From Candidatus Poribacteria bacterium (GTDB lineage: Bacteria; Poribacteria; WGA-4E; WGA-3G), in contig PYIY01000211.1 of assembly GCA_003635195.1 (NCBI GenBank), positions 32,434 to 96,433 on the forward strand: DNA of 64,000 bases, read 5' to 3'. Positions 1-8,135 of this stretch are shown here, piece after piece (the stretch's first letter is position 1; every line of letters begins with the position of its first letter). Below the pieces are notes generated by a model, which saw only the letters and a list, made by a program, of their open reading frames with translations, searched no databases and was not told the DNA's origin. A program made the position numbers and the translations under genes.

Positions 1-1
1 G

Positions 2-1417
2 GAGGTCGTCCACATCCCGGATGCGAATCTCCGCGCGGCGATTAACAAAACGCTTAATAAACCGATTACAGCCACCATCAACGCAGCGGAACTCCTGCAT
101 TTGACAGAACTGAGTGCAGTGGAGACAGAAATTTCCGATCTCACAGGACTGGAACACGCTACAAACTTAACAGAACTCAATCTTTTTGCTAACATCTTTT
201 CAGATGTTTCACCGCTCGCAAAATTGACAAATCTCACGGAGTTGTACATTCGTGAAAACCGCATTGTAGATGTTTCACCGCTCGCAAAATTGACAAATCT
301 CACAAAGTTGTTCATGGGTGGCAACCGCATTGTAGATGTATCTCCCCTCGCCAACTTAACAAACCTTGTAGAGTTGGATCTGAATGGCAACGAGATTTTA
401 GATATATCGTCTCTCGCGGGCTTGGCGAACCTAACGCAACTGCATCTTCTAAGCAACAAGATTGTAGATGTAGGACCGCTTGCCAACCTGACAAATCTGA
501 CACAGCTGAATCTCAGCGACAACAAGATTGTAGATGTGTCGCCCCTCACCAACTTGACAGGATTGACAGGAATCGGGCTCGCTTATAATGAAATATCGGA
601 TGTATCTCCTTTGACCAACTTAACAAATCTGACACAGTTGAATCTTTCCAAAAATAAGCGCGTAGATGCATCGCTGCTGTCGAGCCTGACAAATCTAATA
701 GAGCTGAATATTGAACACAATCAGATTACAGATGCTTCCCCGCTCTCAGGCTTAACACAATTGAAAACACTGAATATCGGATTTAATAGAGTTACGGACG
801 TGTCTCCGCTCTTAGACTTGACGCAATTGAAAACACTGATTATTAACAGCAACAACCTTGCGGATCTGTCGTTATTATCAGACTTGACAAACCTAACAGC
901 GTTAGATGTTAGCGGCAACTGGATTACGGACGCGTCCCCGCTTTCAAACCTGACACAATTGAAAACGCTGAGTATTGGCTACAACCGCATTTCAGATATT
1001 TCGCCGCTCACCGTCTTGCCGAACCTTGAAGACCTGTCGCTTCTCGCCACCAACATCTCGGATTATACGCCTCTTGCTAAGTTAACCCAACTGAGACGTT
1101 TGGAGATTGGCAATCGTTTAATGGGTGTAGCGGGAGGGCGTATTGAAGATCTATCACCTCTCGTTAGTTTAACCGAACTGCGATCGTTAGTCCTTCACAA
1201 CAATAAGATTGTAGATGTATCGCCCCTCGCTGCATTGACGCAATTGGTTTACTTAGGGCTTGGCGGCAATTCCGTTTCAGATATTTCATCGCTCACCACG
1301 CTAACGCGCTTAGAAGAGTTGGAACTCCGGAATAACCCTCTAAACGCTGACGCTATCAATATACATATCCCCACAATAGAGGCAAACGGAGTCGAAGTTC
1401 GTTTTGGGCATAAATAG
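2..1417 (+). CDS. Leucine-rich-repeat protein, 5'-truncated by the window edge
   Basis: The reading frame is open from base 2, so the N-terminus lies outside the window. A TTG at 101 is in frame but is only an internal Leu codon. The upstream residues (VVHIPDANLRAAINKTLNK) look like the N-terminal cap usual before bacterial SDS22/internalin-type LRRs. About eighteen repeats of roughly 22 residues follow, each of the form LTNLTxLxLxxNxIxDVSPLA, and the last one closes with LRNNPLNADA and a short tail. Such proteins form curved solenoids for protein binding and are usually secreted or surface-located, but the export signal would lie outside the window. The repeats are very alike at DNA level (gatgtxtcxccgctcxccaactt), which would favour copy-number change by recombination. 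The binding partner is unknown. The LRR fold is certain, the role is not. Confidence 0.9.
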   Translation, partial: EVVHIPDANLRAAINKTLNKPITATINAAELLHLTELSAVETEISDLTGLEHATNLTELNLFANIFSDVSPLAKLTNLTELYIRENRIVDVSPLAKLTNLTKLFMGGNRIVDVSPLANLTNLVELDLNGNEILDISSLAGLANLTQLHLLSNKIVDVGPLANLTNLTQLNLSDNKIVDVSPLTNLTGLTGIGLAYNEISDVSPLTNLTNLTQLNLSKNKRVDASLLSSLTNLIELNIEHNQITDASPLSGLTQLKTLNIGFNRVTDVSPLLDLTQLKTLIINSNNLADLSLLSDLTNLTALDVSGNWITDASPLSNLTQLKTLSIGYNRISDISPLTVLPNLEDLSLLATNISDYTPLAKLTQLRRLEIGNRLMGVAGGRIEDLSPLVSLTELRSLVLHNNKIVDVSPLAALTQLVYLGLGGNSVSDISSLTTLTRLEELELRNNPLNADAINIHIPTIEANGVEVRFGHK

Positions 1418-1433
1418 TATATGTTGCCTTGGC

Positions 1434-1892
1434 GGGGCACCATAGGTGTCAATTTAGCGGTTCCCCAGGTCCAGTAGGATTTTTGATAGGTGTCTTTGCT
1501 TGGGGTCTTTGATAGGTGTCTTTGCTTGGGGTCTTTGATAGGGTATTTCTGCGTATTTCTGCGTATTTCTTCACGGTTTCCCAACCGAACCATAAGTGTC
1601 AATTTAAAAAAAAATAACCGTCGCAACCCTCAGGCCGGTAGGTTCGGTTTCCTAGAAGAAACACCCCAGCAAAAACACCGAACCGGATACTACGCGGAAA
1701 CCTTGAAGACTTCAAAAACCTCTTCAGTCCCGTAGGGACGGCATTTGTGTAGAAATAGGCATCGCCCAAAGACCCAAGCCCCAGAGGGGCGGCATTTGTA
1801 GAGATGCTCCTACGAAATAACGAGAAATATCCCTAAATTGACACTGATGGTGCAATTTTGAGCATAACCTGTTAGATAAGGAAATTTTCACA
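1434..1892. repeat. Intergenic mosaic of interspersed repeats
   Basis: I see no gene in this 475-base gap. It is made of recognisable modules. Half-copies of a GACACCTATGG-type palindrome end lie at 1434-1456, 1577-1606 and 1833-1850. The block at about 1572-1655 matches 62074-62155 at the other end of the window (ACCGAACCATA, GTGTCAATTTAA, AAAATAACCG, CCGGTAG in the same order). Two degenerate copies of a GGACGGCATTTGT module occur at about 1728-1760 and 1781-1811. The WD40 gene follows, with AAGGAA as its ribosome binding site. Confidence 0.75.
1482..1572. repeat. Short tandem repeats (26-bp x 2.3, then 10-bp x 3)
   Basis: A 26-bp unit beginning TTTGATAGGTGTC occupies 1482-1507 and 1508-1533, with a partial third unit to 1542. 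A 10-bp unit (GTATTTCTGC) then repeats three times to about 1572, the last copy ending TTC. The copies are identical, so the array is young or actively slipping. Confidence 0.85.
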
Positions 1893-2903
1893 ATGAAAAA
1901 TACGTTGGTTTCTATACTCTCAACACTACTCCTAATGTCAATATTTTCTTCATCCGACACCTTTGCTCAATATCAAGCGTCCATGCAATGGAGTTTACCC
2001 AAAGGGGCAAAAGCGCGCCTCGGCAAAGGGTGGATATCGGAGGTCGTGTATTCACCAGATGGCACACGTCTGGCGGTGGCAAGCGGTATTGGGATTTGGC
2101 TCTACGATGCACAGACTGGCAAAGAACTTGATTTGCTCACAGGGCATACCGATCGGGTCTTGAGCGTAGCATTTAGTCCCGATGGTTCAACACTTGCCAG
2201 TGGGAGTCGGGACAATACCATCCATTTGTGGGATGCTGTGACAGGAAAGCATCTACGGACACTTACAGGACATACGAATGATGTCACCAGCGTAGCATTT
2301 AGTCCCAATGGAAACATACTCGCCAGCGCAAGTAGGGACGAAACCATCCGTTTATGGAGTGTTGCGACGGGAAAGCATCTACGGACACTTACAGGACATA
2401 CGGACGATGTCACCAGCATAGCGTTCAGTCCTGATAGTTCAAGGATTGCCAGCCTAAGTGATGACGACCAAACCATCCGTTTATGGGATGTTGCGACGGG
2501 CAAGCATCTATCGACGCTTACGGGGTACGCGGCTCCAGCCACCAGTGTAGCGTTTAGTCCCGATGGAAACACGCTCGCCAGTGGGATTTGGGATTCGGAG
2601 CGAGCCGTTCATCTATGGGATGTTGCGACAGGAAAGCGTCTACGGACACTTACAGGACATACGGGTGATGTCCCCAGTATAGCATTTAGTCCCAATGGAA
2701 ACATGCTTGCCAGCGCAAGTACTGACGACACCATCCGTTTATGGGATGCTGCGACAGGAAAGTATCTATCAACGCTTACAGGGGATGGAAGGCGGCTCTC
2801 GGGCATAGCGTTTAGTCCAGATGGTTCAATGCTCGCCAGCGCAAGCACCGATGGTACGCTACTTCTATGGGAACTCACGCTTACACCGGTGGACCAGAAA
2901 TAA
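1893..2903 (+). CDS. Secreted 7-bladed WD40 beta-propeller protein
   Basis: This 336-aa protein has an N-terminal signal peptide (hydrophobic run to about residue 24, likely cleavage at TFA-Q). The family motif LPKGAKARLGKGW comes next, followed by seven WD40 blades. Each ends in a form of IRLWDxATGK and is followed by LRTLTGHTxDV, which gives one complete propeller. The last blade ends LLLWEL, matching the VLLWDL end of the other large WD40 genes in the window. I see no catalytic domain, so an extracytoplasmic protein-binding scaffold is the reasonable inference. The ATG at 1893 is supported by AAGGAAATTTTCACA just upstream. The gene stands alone, between a repeat-filled gap and a terminator-like hairpin. 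Confidence 0.9.
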   Translation: MKNTLVSILSTLLLMSIFSSSDTFAQYQASMQWSLPKGAKARLGKGWISEVVYSPDGTRLAVASGIGIWLYDAQTGKELDLLTGHTDRVLSVAFSPDGSTLASGSRDNTIHLWDAVTGKHLRTLTGHTNDVTSVAFSPNGNILASASRDETIRLWSVATGKHLRTLTGHTDDVTSIAFSPDSSRIASLSDDDQTIRLWDVATGKHLSTLTGYAAPATSVAFSPDGNTLASGIWDSERAVHLWDVATGKRLRTLTGHTGDVPSIAFSPNGNMLASASTDDTIRLWDAATGKYLSTLTGDGRRLSGIAFSPDGSMLASASTDGTLLLWELTLTPVDQK

Positions 2904-2920
2904 AACAATAGGGACAACCC

Positions 2921-2973
2921 GAGGTGTGATGGTGAGTAGGCTTGCTGCCGAATGCTATCACACCTCTTTTTTT
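2921..2973 (+). terminator. Rho-independent terminator candidate after the WD40 gene
   Basis: Perfect 10-bp arms GAGGTGTGAT (2921-2930) and ATCACACCTC (2957-2966) are followed by seven T residues (2967-2973). The 26-nt loop is large for a terminator. It lies 18 nt after the stop codon. Confidence 0.7.
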
Positions 2974-3027
2974 CTCTGGTCCCTAAACATTCCATTCTTT
3001 TCTGGAGGGGTTTCAACCCGATTTACC

Positions 3028-3076
3028 CAAAAAAAACGCGAAATCTGTGAAATGCGTGATAATCCGCGATTTTTTA
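3028..3076. repeat. CGCG-flanked interspersed element between convergent genes
   Basis: A1-rich block (AAAAAAAACGCG ... CCGCGATTTTTT) contains the phrase AAATCTGTGAAATGCGTG between two CGCG arms. It has an A-run on one side and a T-run on the other, so it could act as a weak bidirectional terminator between the convergent genes at 1893-2903 and 3074-4183. The minus-strand gene ends inside it. The stem is short, so this is tentative. Confidence 0.35.
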
Positions 3077-4183
3077 TACATCCGTGGTGTCTATTGTGTG
3101 TAAGAACGCCTCGACACTGGAGATATGGAGGGCCATCCGGAACAACTCGTTTAGCATTGTGAGGTCTGAAACCGTTTCAAGGGAAGCGCGAACCGGTTCC
3201 ACCTCCGCTTGTGAAAAACGCTCGCTCAGCACTGTAAAGATATTACGAACCAACATCTCACGTGAACCGCGTTCTATGCCTTGTTCGATAAGGGCTTCTG
3301 CACCTGTCATGATGATGTTTCTAACCTCCGTATCTGTTGTATGCGACTGAATCAGTTGTATCAAACCTTCACGTTCCGTTTCGGGTCTCCTGAAAAGAAT
3401 AAGGTGATAGAGATAAAGAATCGCATTTTTATGCTGCGCCGACTCCGCAGCGGGTAACGTATCGAGATAACGCAACGTCGCCTGCAGCGCATCGGACAGC
3501 GAACGTGCGTCTGATTCGTCCTCTCGCAGCACCCGTAATAACCAACCCAACAGATGATCCGTTTTCGTCAACGCCTCGGGGTTCGTCTCCTTTACGCCGA
3601 GAAATAACGTGTCAAATCGGGGCACAAAACGAGACAATACCTCAGGGACATCCATCACTGCCGACAAAGACAAGGGTGTCTCCCAGCGTTGAGAGCCTGT
3701 GTAATAGACGATCGGAAGAATAGGACGCAAACGCCAACGGCTCTTCGGAACACGAGACCGCTCTAATGCGCTTCGTTGCTCGTTCCATATTTGGCACATA
3801 TAGAACAACAACCGGAAACCCATCATACGGTCAACCGTGGATTGATGCTCTATCAGGATGTAGATTGTCACGTCTTCGCCTTGGGTGGGATCCCGAAATG
3901 GCACACTGAACACCATATCGGACTGTAAGTCTCGCAGTGTATCGTCTACAAAACTTCTGTTCAGCACCGTGAGCCGTTGAAAGTCGAGATGTGCTTCAAG
4001 GTCTTCAGCGAGTATCCTAATCAATCCTTGGACATTCTCTTTCTGTCGGAACAACCATCTTGCGCTTTTATCGGCGAAATGCCCGATCTGCGTATCAAAG
4101 AGTCCGCGTATCTCTTTAGTTATGTCTTGTGTCTGTCGGCATGCACTCTCCATATCTATCACTGTTAACCTATAGCCTAACAT
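3074..4183 (-). CDS. Rpn/YhgA-like PD-(D/E)XK nuclease family protein
   Basis: This 369-aa protein resembles the Rpn/YhgA family of recombination-promoting nucleases, long annotated as putative transposases. The conserved core is visible: SDMVFSVPF with Asp89, then VTIYILIEHQST with Glu112-His-Gln114, the usual D...(E)xQ form of this nuclease fold. The family-typical RMMGFRLLFYMCQIW follows, then LRPILPIVYYTG. The C-terminus carries IEQGIERGSRE, another common ending. Known members cleave DNA and promote RecA-independent recombination; activity here is inferred. ATG at 4183 opens the frame and ATG at 4153 is an alternative, since neither has a strong ribosome binding site. It lies downstream of thiS on the same strand across a 211-bp repeat-bearing gap, so it is probably not part of the thiamin operon. 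Confidence 0.8.
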   Translation of the reverse strand: MLGYRLTVIDMESACRQTQDITKEIRGLFDTQIGHFADKSARWLFRQKENVQGLIRILAEDLEAHLDFQRLTVLNRSFVDDTLRDLQSDMVFSVPFRDPTQGEDVTIYILIEHQSTVDRMMGFRLLFYMCQIWNEQRSALERSRVPKSRWRLRPILPIVYYTGSQRWETPLSLSAVMDVPEVLSRFVPRFDTLFLGVKETNPEALTKTDHLLGWLLRVLREDESDARSLSDALQATLRYLDTLPAAESAQHKNAILYLYHLILFRRPETEREGLIQLIQSHTTDTEVRNIIMTGAEALIEQGIERGSREMLVRNIFTVLSERFSQAEVEPVRASLETVSDLTMLNELFRMALHISSVEAFLHTIDTTDV

Positions 4184-4249
4184 ATCCAGCAGGTATTGTC
4201 AATTATTTTATAGTCAGGGGCATTTATAGTGATTTGAAGTTATCAAGGT

Positions 4250-4350
4250 TCCCGCGGAGTATCCGATTCGGTTGGGGGATTTAGTCTGGGAATAGACTAA
4301 ATCCATTCCTTGTATTACATTCCGAACCTACCGGTCCTGGGGAGTCCAAA
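4250..4350. repeat. Interspersed element with a perfect 11-bp hairpin
   Basis: A perfect inverted repeat, GGATTTAGTCT at 4277-4287 and AGACTAAATCC at 4294-4304, has a 6-nt loop and no T-run. It sits inside a block (CCGATTCGG ... CCGAACCTACCGGTCC) that shares wording with the elements at 1634-1655 and 62260-62335. I see no gene between 4184 and 4394. Confidence 0.6.
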
Positions 4351-4394
4351 ATTGGAAAAAAGCCGAGAACTGAATGGCTTTGTATATAAACATA

Positions 4395-4601
4395 CTATCC
4401 GCCTTGGACAGCACGTATTATCTCTACATCACTATTTTCACGAAGCTCCGTTTCCTGCCATTCCGTTTTAGGGATCACTTCCCTATCCACAGCGACAGCG
4501 ATGCCTGACTGCGCGGGATCCAGTTCCAAAGCAATCAACAGTTCATAGACATTTAAATTGAGGCGAACCTCTGTTTCTTCACCATTCAGGCGTATTTTCA
4601 T
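4395..4601 (-). CDS. thiS: Sulfur carrier protein ThiS
   Basis: This 68-aa ubiquitin-fold protein ends in Gly-Gly (RAVQGG), the tail that is adenylated and converted to a thiocarboxylate to donate sulfur to the thiazole ring of thiamin. The start MKIRLNGEE and the later NSDVEIIRAVQGG are typical ThiS features. It is the last gene of the riboswitch-controlled set, 37 nt after thiO. ThiG (thiazole synthase) and ThiF normally lie next to ThiS but are not in this window. They must be elsewhere, because the next gene on this strand is the Rpn-like nuclease. Confidence 0.92.
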   Translation of the reverse strand: MKIRLNGEETEVRLNLNVYELLIALELDPAQSGIAVAVDREVIPKTEWQETELRENSDVEIIRAVQGG

Positions 4602-4638
4602 TTTTTTCCGTGTGGTTACGGCACACGGTGTGTGCCTA

Positions 4639-5775
4639 CTACCTTAAAAACCGATCTAACTGGAAGGGGGCGATTGTCTCTGAAGTCTCACCGGTCAAAA
4701 TCAGTTTGGCGATCTCATAAGCCGTAATAGGTGTGAGTAAGATACCGTTGCGATAGTGCCCTGTTGCATATATCAGATTCTCAATAGGTGTTTTACCGAG
4801 TATAGGTGCATTGTCTCTACTGCCGGGACGTAAACCCGTCCAAGTCTCCAGGATTGGTAGTTCATAGACACCGGGTACCGCCTCCCACGCCCCCCGAAGG
4901 AGTTCAAACACACCGCCAACGGTTAAACGCGTGTCAAATCCCATTTCCTCGCTCGTCGCGCCGACGATGAGTCTGCCATCCGCTCTTGGGACCAGATATA
5001 CTGACATCGGATACCGTGCCCTGACGGTACGAATAACCGAATTGATAGCAATCCCTTCTTCCATCTGCAGTGCCAACATCTGCCCCTTCACAGGACGCAC
5101 CGGTGGAAGAATTGCATCTGGAATCCCCGCAATCTGTGCCGACCAACACCCCGCCGAAAGAACAACAATGTCAGCTTCTTGGAAATCACCGTGAACCTGA
5201 ACACCGGTTGCAATTCCGTTTTTGATGATGATGCTTTCAATATCACTCTTTTCGTGCAACACCCCACCAAATGCTTGGTAGGCACATTGCAGTGCGGTTA
5301 CCATGCGTCGGTTGTCAACTTGATAGTCGCTTGCACAATGAATCGCCGCTGTTACGCGCGGTGAGAGCGCAGATTCAATGTCCCGCGCCTCTCGTCCATT
5401 CAACCAATTCACATCAAGCCGTAATTGGCGTTGTGCCTCATATAGATGCCGAAGTTGGTGCGTATCGTCAGGCTCTAATCCGACAATGAGCGTGCCTTCG
5501 ACGCGATAGCCGATGGACATCTCTGCGTCTGCCTCTAATTCGGCAGCCCATTGCGGATAACGGTCTAAACTTTGGCAGCCAAGTTTCAGGAGTTCCGGTT
5601 CTTCGCTATGTGCTTCAGCGAGCGGCGCGAGCATCCCCGCTGCTGCCCATGAGGCGGCACGTCCGGCTTCCGCACGCTCATAGAGCGTAACGGTGGCACC
5701 CGCTTTCGCAAGCTGCCACCCGATCCCGAGTCCAATCACGCCGCCGCCGATGATGATAATCTTCTGGTCTGCCAT
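4639..5775 (-). CDS. thiO: Glycine oxidase ThiO
   Basis: This 378-aa FAD-dependent oxidase of the D-amino-acid oxidase fold makes dehydroglycine (iminoacetate) from glycine for thiazole formation. The N-terminal dinucleotide-binding motif GGGVIG (residues 9-14) is followed by the acidic end of strand beta-2 (YERAEAGRAAS) and WAAAGMLAP, a ThiO signature. The C-terminus has WTGLRPGSRDNAPILG and YATGHYRNGILLTPITA, also typical. The oxygen-dependent enzyme implies an aerobic host (family knowledge). It lies between the binding-protein gene and thiS, all on the minus strand. A heptamer-repeat element fills the 74 nt in front of its start codon. Confidence 0.93.
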   Translation of the reverse strand: MADQKIIIIGGGVIGLGIGWQLAKAGATVTLYERAEAGRAASWAAAGMLAPLAEAHSEEPELLKLGCQSLDRYPQWAAELEADAEMSIGYRVEGTLIVGLEPDDTHQLRHLYEAQRQLRLDVNWLNGREARDIESALSPRVTAAIHCASDYQVDNRRMVTALQCAYQAFGGVLHEKSDIESIIIKNGIATGVQVHGDFQEADIVVLSAGCWSAQIAGIPDAILPPVRPVKGQMLALQMEEGIAINSVIRTVRARYPMSVYLVPRADGRLIVGATSEEMGFDTRLTVGGVFELLRGAWEAVPGVYELPILETWTGLRPGSRDNAPILGKTPIENLIYATGHYRNGILLTPITAYEIAKLILTGETSETIAPFQLDRFLR

Positions 5776-5778
5776 TTC

Positions 5779-5843
5779 AAGTTACCAGTTACCAGTGGCC
5801 AGTTTCCAGTTAAAGAGGCCTCTTCTCTGGTAACTGGTTACTT
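5779..5843. repeat. Heptamer-repeat stem element A
   Basis: The left arm is built of 7-nt units (AGTTACC, AGTTACC, AGTGGCC, AGTTTCC) and the right arm of the complement (GGTAACT, GGTTACT), around AAGAGGCCTCTT, a perfect 12-bp palindrome. The two arms can pair. It fills the gap between the ThiY-like gene and thiO. Confidence 0.7.
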
Positions 5844-5849
5844 CTTCAG

Positions 5850-6839
5850 TTATTCTTCTAAGATATTGACGAAACAATCTTTGGCTTCAACTGTTTTGCG
5901 GATTAACCCTTTTTCGTATGCGAATTTTGCAAAAGCATCCCATTTTTCCACGGATTGCACCTGTGTCGTCGCGAAGACATCAAGCGTATCCCGAAATGCC
6001 AATTCTTCTAATTCTTTACTGGCATCAGGGTTTGCCTGAAAAAAGAGTTGAAGCGCATCATCAGGTTTTTCCTTCGTAAATTTAATCGCTTCCTGAATCG
6101 CCAGCATCAGTTTTTTAGCCGTTTCTCGATGGTTTTCCAAGTAAACGTCGTTCGTAATAATTACCAATTCATAATAATCCGGAATACCGTATTTCTCAAG
6201 TGCGAAATAACCGGCTTCTGCGCCTTCAAGTTTCAACAAGTTAATCTCGTAATTTCGGAAGGGGCCGATCACTGCATCAATTTGACCGCTGAGCATCGGT
6301 GCCACAATATTCGCGCCTACGTTTATTAGTTCGTAGTCATCTTCGGATAATCCGGCATTCGCCGCGATGGCGTTAAACAGAAGCACATCTAACGGCGCAA
6401 CCGTGTATCCGATTTTTTTCCCTTTGAAATCCGCGGGCGTTTTAATGCCGGTCTTCTTCAGGAAACTAATCGTGTTAAGCGGATGCTCGACGAGTAAACC
6501 GATGGATTTGACCGGCAAAACTTCTTCACCCGCTCGCGCAATTGTCACGCTCTGTTGGTAACTAACGGCAAATGGATATTTCCCTGCCGCCACCAATTTG
6601 AGTGGGGCATCCGGGTCACCGCCCCAAAGTAATTCGACTTCCAACCCGTGTTTGGCAAAAATCTTGTTCTCTTGCGCAACATAAAGCGGCGCGTGGTCTA
6701 TGTTAGGTGCCCAATCGAGAAGCAACGTAACCTTCTCCATTTCGGAGACCTTCTGATGGCTGTCCGCGTTGCTGTCAACATGTCCAGTTAAAAGTATACC
6801 ACAACCGATGAGAAACATTAAGCAAATTGCTGTTTTCAT
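5850..6839 (-). CDS. thiY: ThiY-like NMT1/THI5-family substrate-binding protein
   Basis: This 329-aa extracytoplasmic binding protein belongs to the NMT1/THI5 family that captures thiamin pyrimidine precursors for the ThiXYZ-type ABC importer. The family core is clear: LLLDWAPNIDHAPLYVAQ, then KHGLEVELLWGGDPDAPLKL, then YQQSVTIARAGEEVLPVKS. I start at ATG 6839, where a signal sequence begins (MKTAICLMFLIGCGILLTG). The frame stays open to 7100, but that stretch lies over the permease gene's end and has no such signal. LIGC at residues 10-13 fits a lipobox, so it may be a lipoprotein; the hydrophobic run continues past the Cys, so this is unsure. The order permease, binding protein, thiO, thiS behind a TPP riboswitch supports a role in pyrimidine salvage. 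No ATPase partner (thiZ) is in the window. Confidence 0.88.
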   Translation of the reverse strand: MKTAICLMFLIGCGILLTGHVDSNADSHQKVSEMEKVTLLLDWAPNIDHAPLYVAQENKIFAKHGLEVELLWGGDPDAPLKLVAAGKYPFAVSYQQSVTIARAGEEVLPVKSIGLLVEHPLNTISFLKKTGIKTPADFKGKKIGYTVAPLDVLLFNAIAANAGLSEDDYELINVGANIVAPMLSGQIDAVIGPFRNYEINLLKLEGAEAGYFALEKYGIPDYYELVIITNDVYLENHRETAKKLMLAIQEAIKFTKEKPDDALQLFFQANPDASKELEELAFRDTLDVFATTQVQSVEKWDAFAKFAYEKGLIRKTVEAKDCFVNILEE

Positions 6840-6910
6840 GAGAATTTTCCTTCTTAAAGTCCCCCTGATAAGGGGATTTAGGGGGTTAAAAATATATGCG
6901 TGAAGCACGC

Positions 6911-7675
6911 CTACCGAATATTTAATGTGTTGTGCTGATGTCGCCACGGCATTGCGTAACGCTCCAACAGCGTCATCAATCCAAAGAGACCTAAACCTAA
7001 AAGTGTTAAACAGAAAATAGCGGCAAACACAAGTGAAATCTGGAGTTGCCCGTTGGCGTACAACATAAGATAGCCGAGTCCAGCCTTCGCACCCACCCAT
7101 TCACCGATGACCGCGCCAATCGTAGAAATTGATATACCGATCTTTGCACCGGAGAAGATAAACGGGAGTGCTGATGGCATCCGTACTTTCCAGAGTATCT
7201 GCCACCGAGTCGCCCGCAAAATCCGAAATAGATTTACCGTGTCCGGATCAGTAGACTTCAAACCGTCTAATGTGTTCAGCACGATCGCAAAAAACACAAT
7301 CAATGCCGCCATGACGACTTTTGAAGCAATCCCGAAGCCGAACCAGAGTACCAACAGCGGCGCGATAGCAAACACCGGCACTGTTTGTGAACCGATGACA
7401 TACGGATAGAAGGCTTTCTCCAGCATTGGAAACTCAAACATCAGCACCGCTAACGGAATACCAACACTAATAGCGAGGACAAACCCAAGGAGCATCTCTT
7501 CCAAGGTTACAAGCGTATGTTTCAGTAATTGCGCATGTTCCACAAATAGCGTCACCACAATTTTTGACGGTGCTGGTAGAATGTAGCGCGGTATATCAAA
7601 AAGATACACGACACCTTCCCATATTCCTAATACCGCGAATAGGATCGCCACTGGCACCGCGAATTTGCTGAACAT
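6911..7675 (-). CDS. thiX: ThiX-like ABC transporter permease
   Basis: This permease of about 254 aa belongs to the binding-protein-dependent type (BPD_transp_1), with around six membrane segments. The cytoplasmic EAA loop is visible as LRATRWQILWKVRMPSALP. It would form the channel for the substrate delivered by the ThiY-like protein next door. I start at ATG 7675 because AAGGAGTG sits about 7 nt upstream. The frame is open to 7729, but that extension runs through a terminator hairpin. It is the first gene of the riboswitch-controlled operon. A hydroxymethylpyrimidine-type substrate is inferred from the riboswitch and neighbours, because the permease alone resembles the SsuC/TauC family equally well. 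Confidence 0.87.
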   Translation of the reverse strand: MFSKFAVPVAILFAVLGIWEGVVYLFDIPRYILPAPSKIVVTLFVEHAQLLKHTLVTLEEMLLGFVLAISVGIPLAVLMFEFPMLEKAFYPYVIGSQTVPVFAIAPLLVLWFGFGIASKVVMAALIVFFAIVLNTLDGLKSTDPDTVNLFRILRATRWQILWKVRMPSALPFIFSGAKIGISISTIGAVIGEWVGAKAGLGYLMLYANGQLQISLVFAAIFCLTLLGLGLFGLMTLLERYAMPWRHQHNTLNIR

Positions 7676-7695
7676 ACGTATCCACTCCTTAACGC

Positions 7696-7743
7696 AAAAA
7701 AGCCGCCTTCCGTTTTGGGTATATGCCAAAAGGAAGCGGCTTT
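7696..7743 (-). terminator. Intrinsic terminator in the thiamin operon leader
   Basis: Read on the minus strand, AAAGCCGCTTCCTTTTGG pairs with CCAAAACGGAAGGCGGCTTT (two single-base bulges) and runs into six T residues just before thiX. Its place between the TPP aptamer and the first gene fits a transcription-terminating riboswitch. Confidence 0.75.
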
Positions 7744-7746
7744 ATT

Positions 7747-7903
7747 AGTTATCAGAGGAATGGTTATCAGTTATCGGTTCGGTTTTTCTACGAAAAACCT
7801 TTCAGTGGTCAGTTAAAGAGCGGTTGAGATAATCCCAAAGCCTCTTTCCGACAACTGACAACTGATAACTCTTAAAACTGACTGCTGGCGACTGACAACT
7901 ACT
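7747..7903. repeat. Heptamer-repeat stem element B, inside the riboswitch leader
   Basis: The left side reads GTTATCAGTTATCGGTTCGG and the right side ACAACTGACAACTGATAAC, largely complementary and with a 7-nt period. Inside lie a GGTTTTT/AAAAACC hairpin and AAAGAG/CTCTTT arms. The element separates the aptamer from the terminator hairpin by about 160 nt. Confidence 0.65.
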
Positions 7904-7904
7904 C

Positions 7905-7987
7905 TCGCTATTTCCCTACGCTGGCATGACCCAGATCAGGTTCAATGGGTGTTTTCTCAGCTCTTAAGCAGATAAGAGCACCCCACA
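7905..7987 (-). promoter_or_regulatory. TPP riboswitch (THI element)
   Basis: The minus strand carries the conserved THI-box pieces in order: GGGGTGCTC, GCTGAGA, ACCCATTGAACCTGATCTGG and GTCATGCCAGCGTAGGGAAA. These are the pyrimidine- and pyrophosphate-sensing arms of the thiamin-pyrophosphate aptamer. It lies between a strong promoter and the ThiX-ThiY-ThiO-ThiS genes, so high TPP should shut off precursor uptake and thiazole synthesis. The terminator at 7696-7743 is the apparent expression platform. Confidence 0.95.
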
Positions 7988-8003
7988 ATGTTGTCTAAAT
8001 GTT

Positions 8004-8033
8004 ATTATACCTTATTCTCAACTTTTAATGCAA
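8004..8033 (-). promoter_or_regulatory. Sigma-70-type promoter of the thiamin operon
   Basis: On the minus strand, TTGCAT (8033-8028) and a perfect TATAAT (8009-8004) are 18 nt apart. The predicted start, near 7997, places the TPP aptamer at the very 5' end of the transcript. Confidence 0.75.
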
Positions 8034-8064
8034 GTGTTTATTTTCCCGTATATTCGACACTTCT

Positions 8065-8093
8065 TTGCATATTAGTTTCTTTTGTGCTATACT
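8065..8093 (+). promoter_or_regulatory. Sigma-70-type promoter of the ArsA/Get3-like gene
   Basis: TTGCAT (8065-8070) and TATACT (8088-8093) are 17 nt apart, about 43 nt before the start codon. It is back to back with the thiamin operon promoter. Confidence 0.65.
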
Positions 8094-8135
8094 ATAAAAA
8101 GTCTACTATAAACTCCGACATATAGGAATTCAATA

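Noticed and set aside
1482..1572. Possible CRISPR array from regularly repeated 26-bp units
   Set aside because: The units are directly adjacent with no spacers and only two complete copies exist, so it is a plain tandem repeat.
2102..3016. Long minus-strand frames opposite the WD40 genes (also at 11.1, 45-54 and 57-58 kb)
   Set aside because: They are mirror frames of repetitive WD40 or hslU coding sequence, have no ribosome binding sites or domain content, and share the same period as the repeats on the other strand.
5850..7100. 416-aa version of the ThiY-like protein
   Set aside because: The first 87 codons lie over the end of the permease gene and the intergenic gap. The signal peptide begins at ATG 6839.
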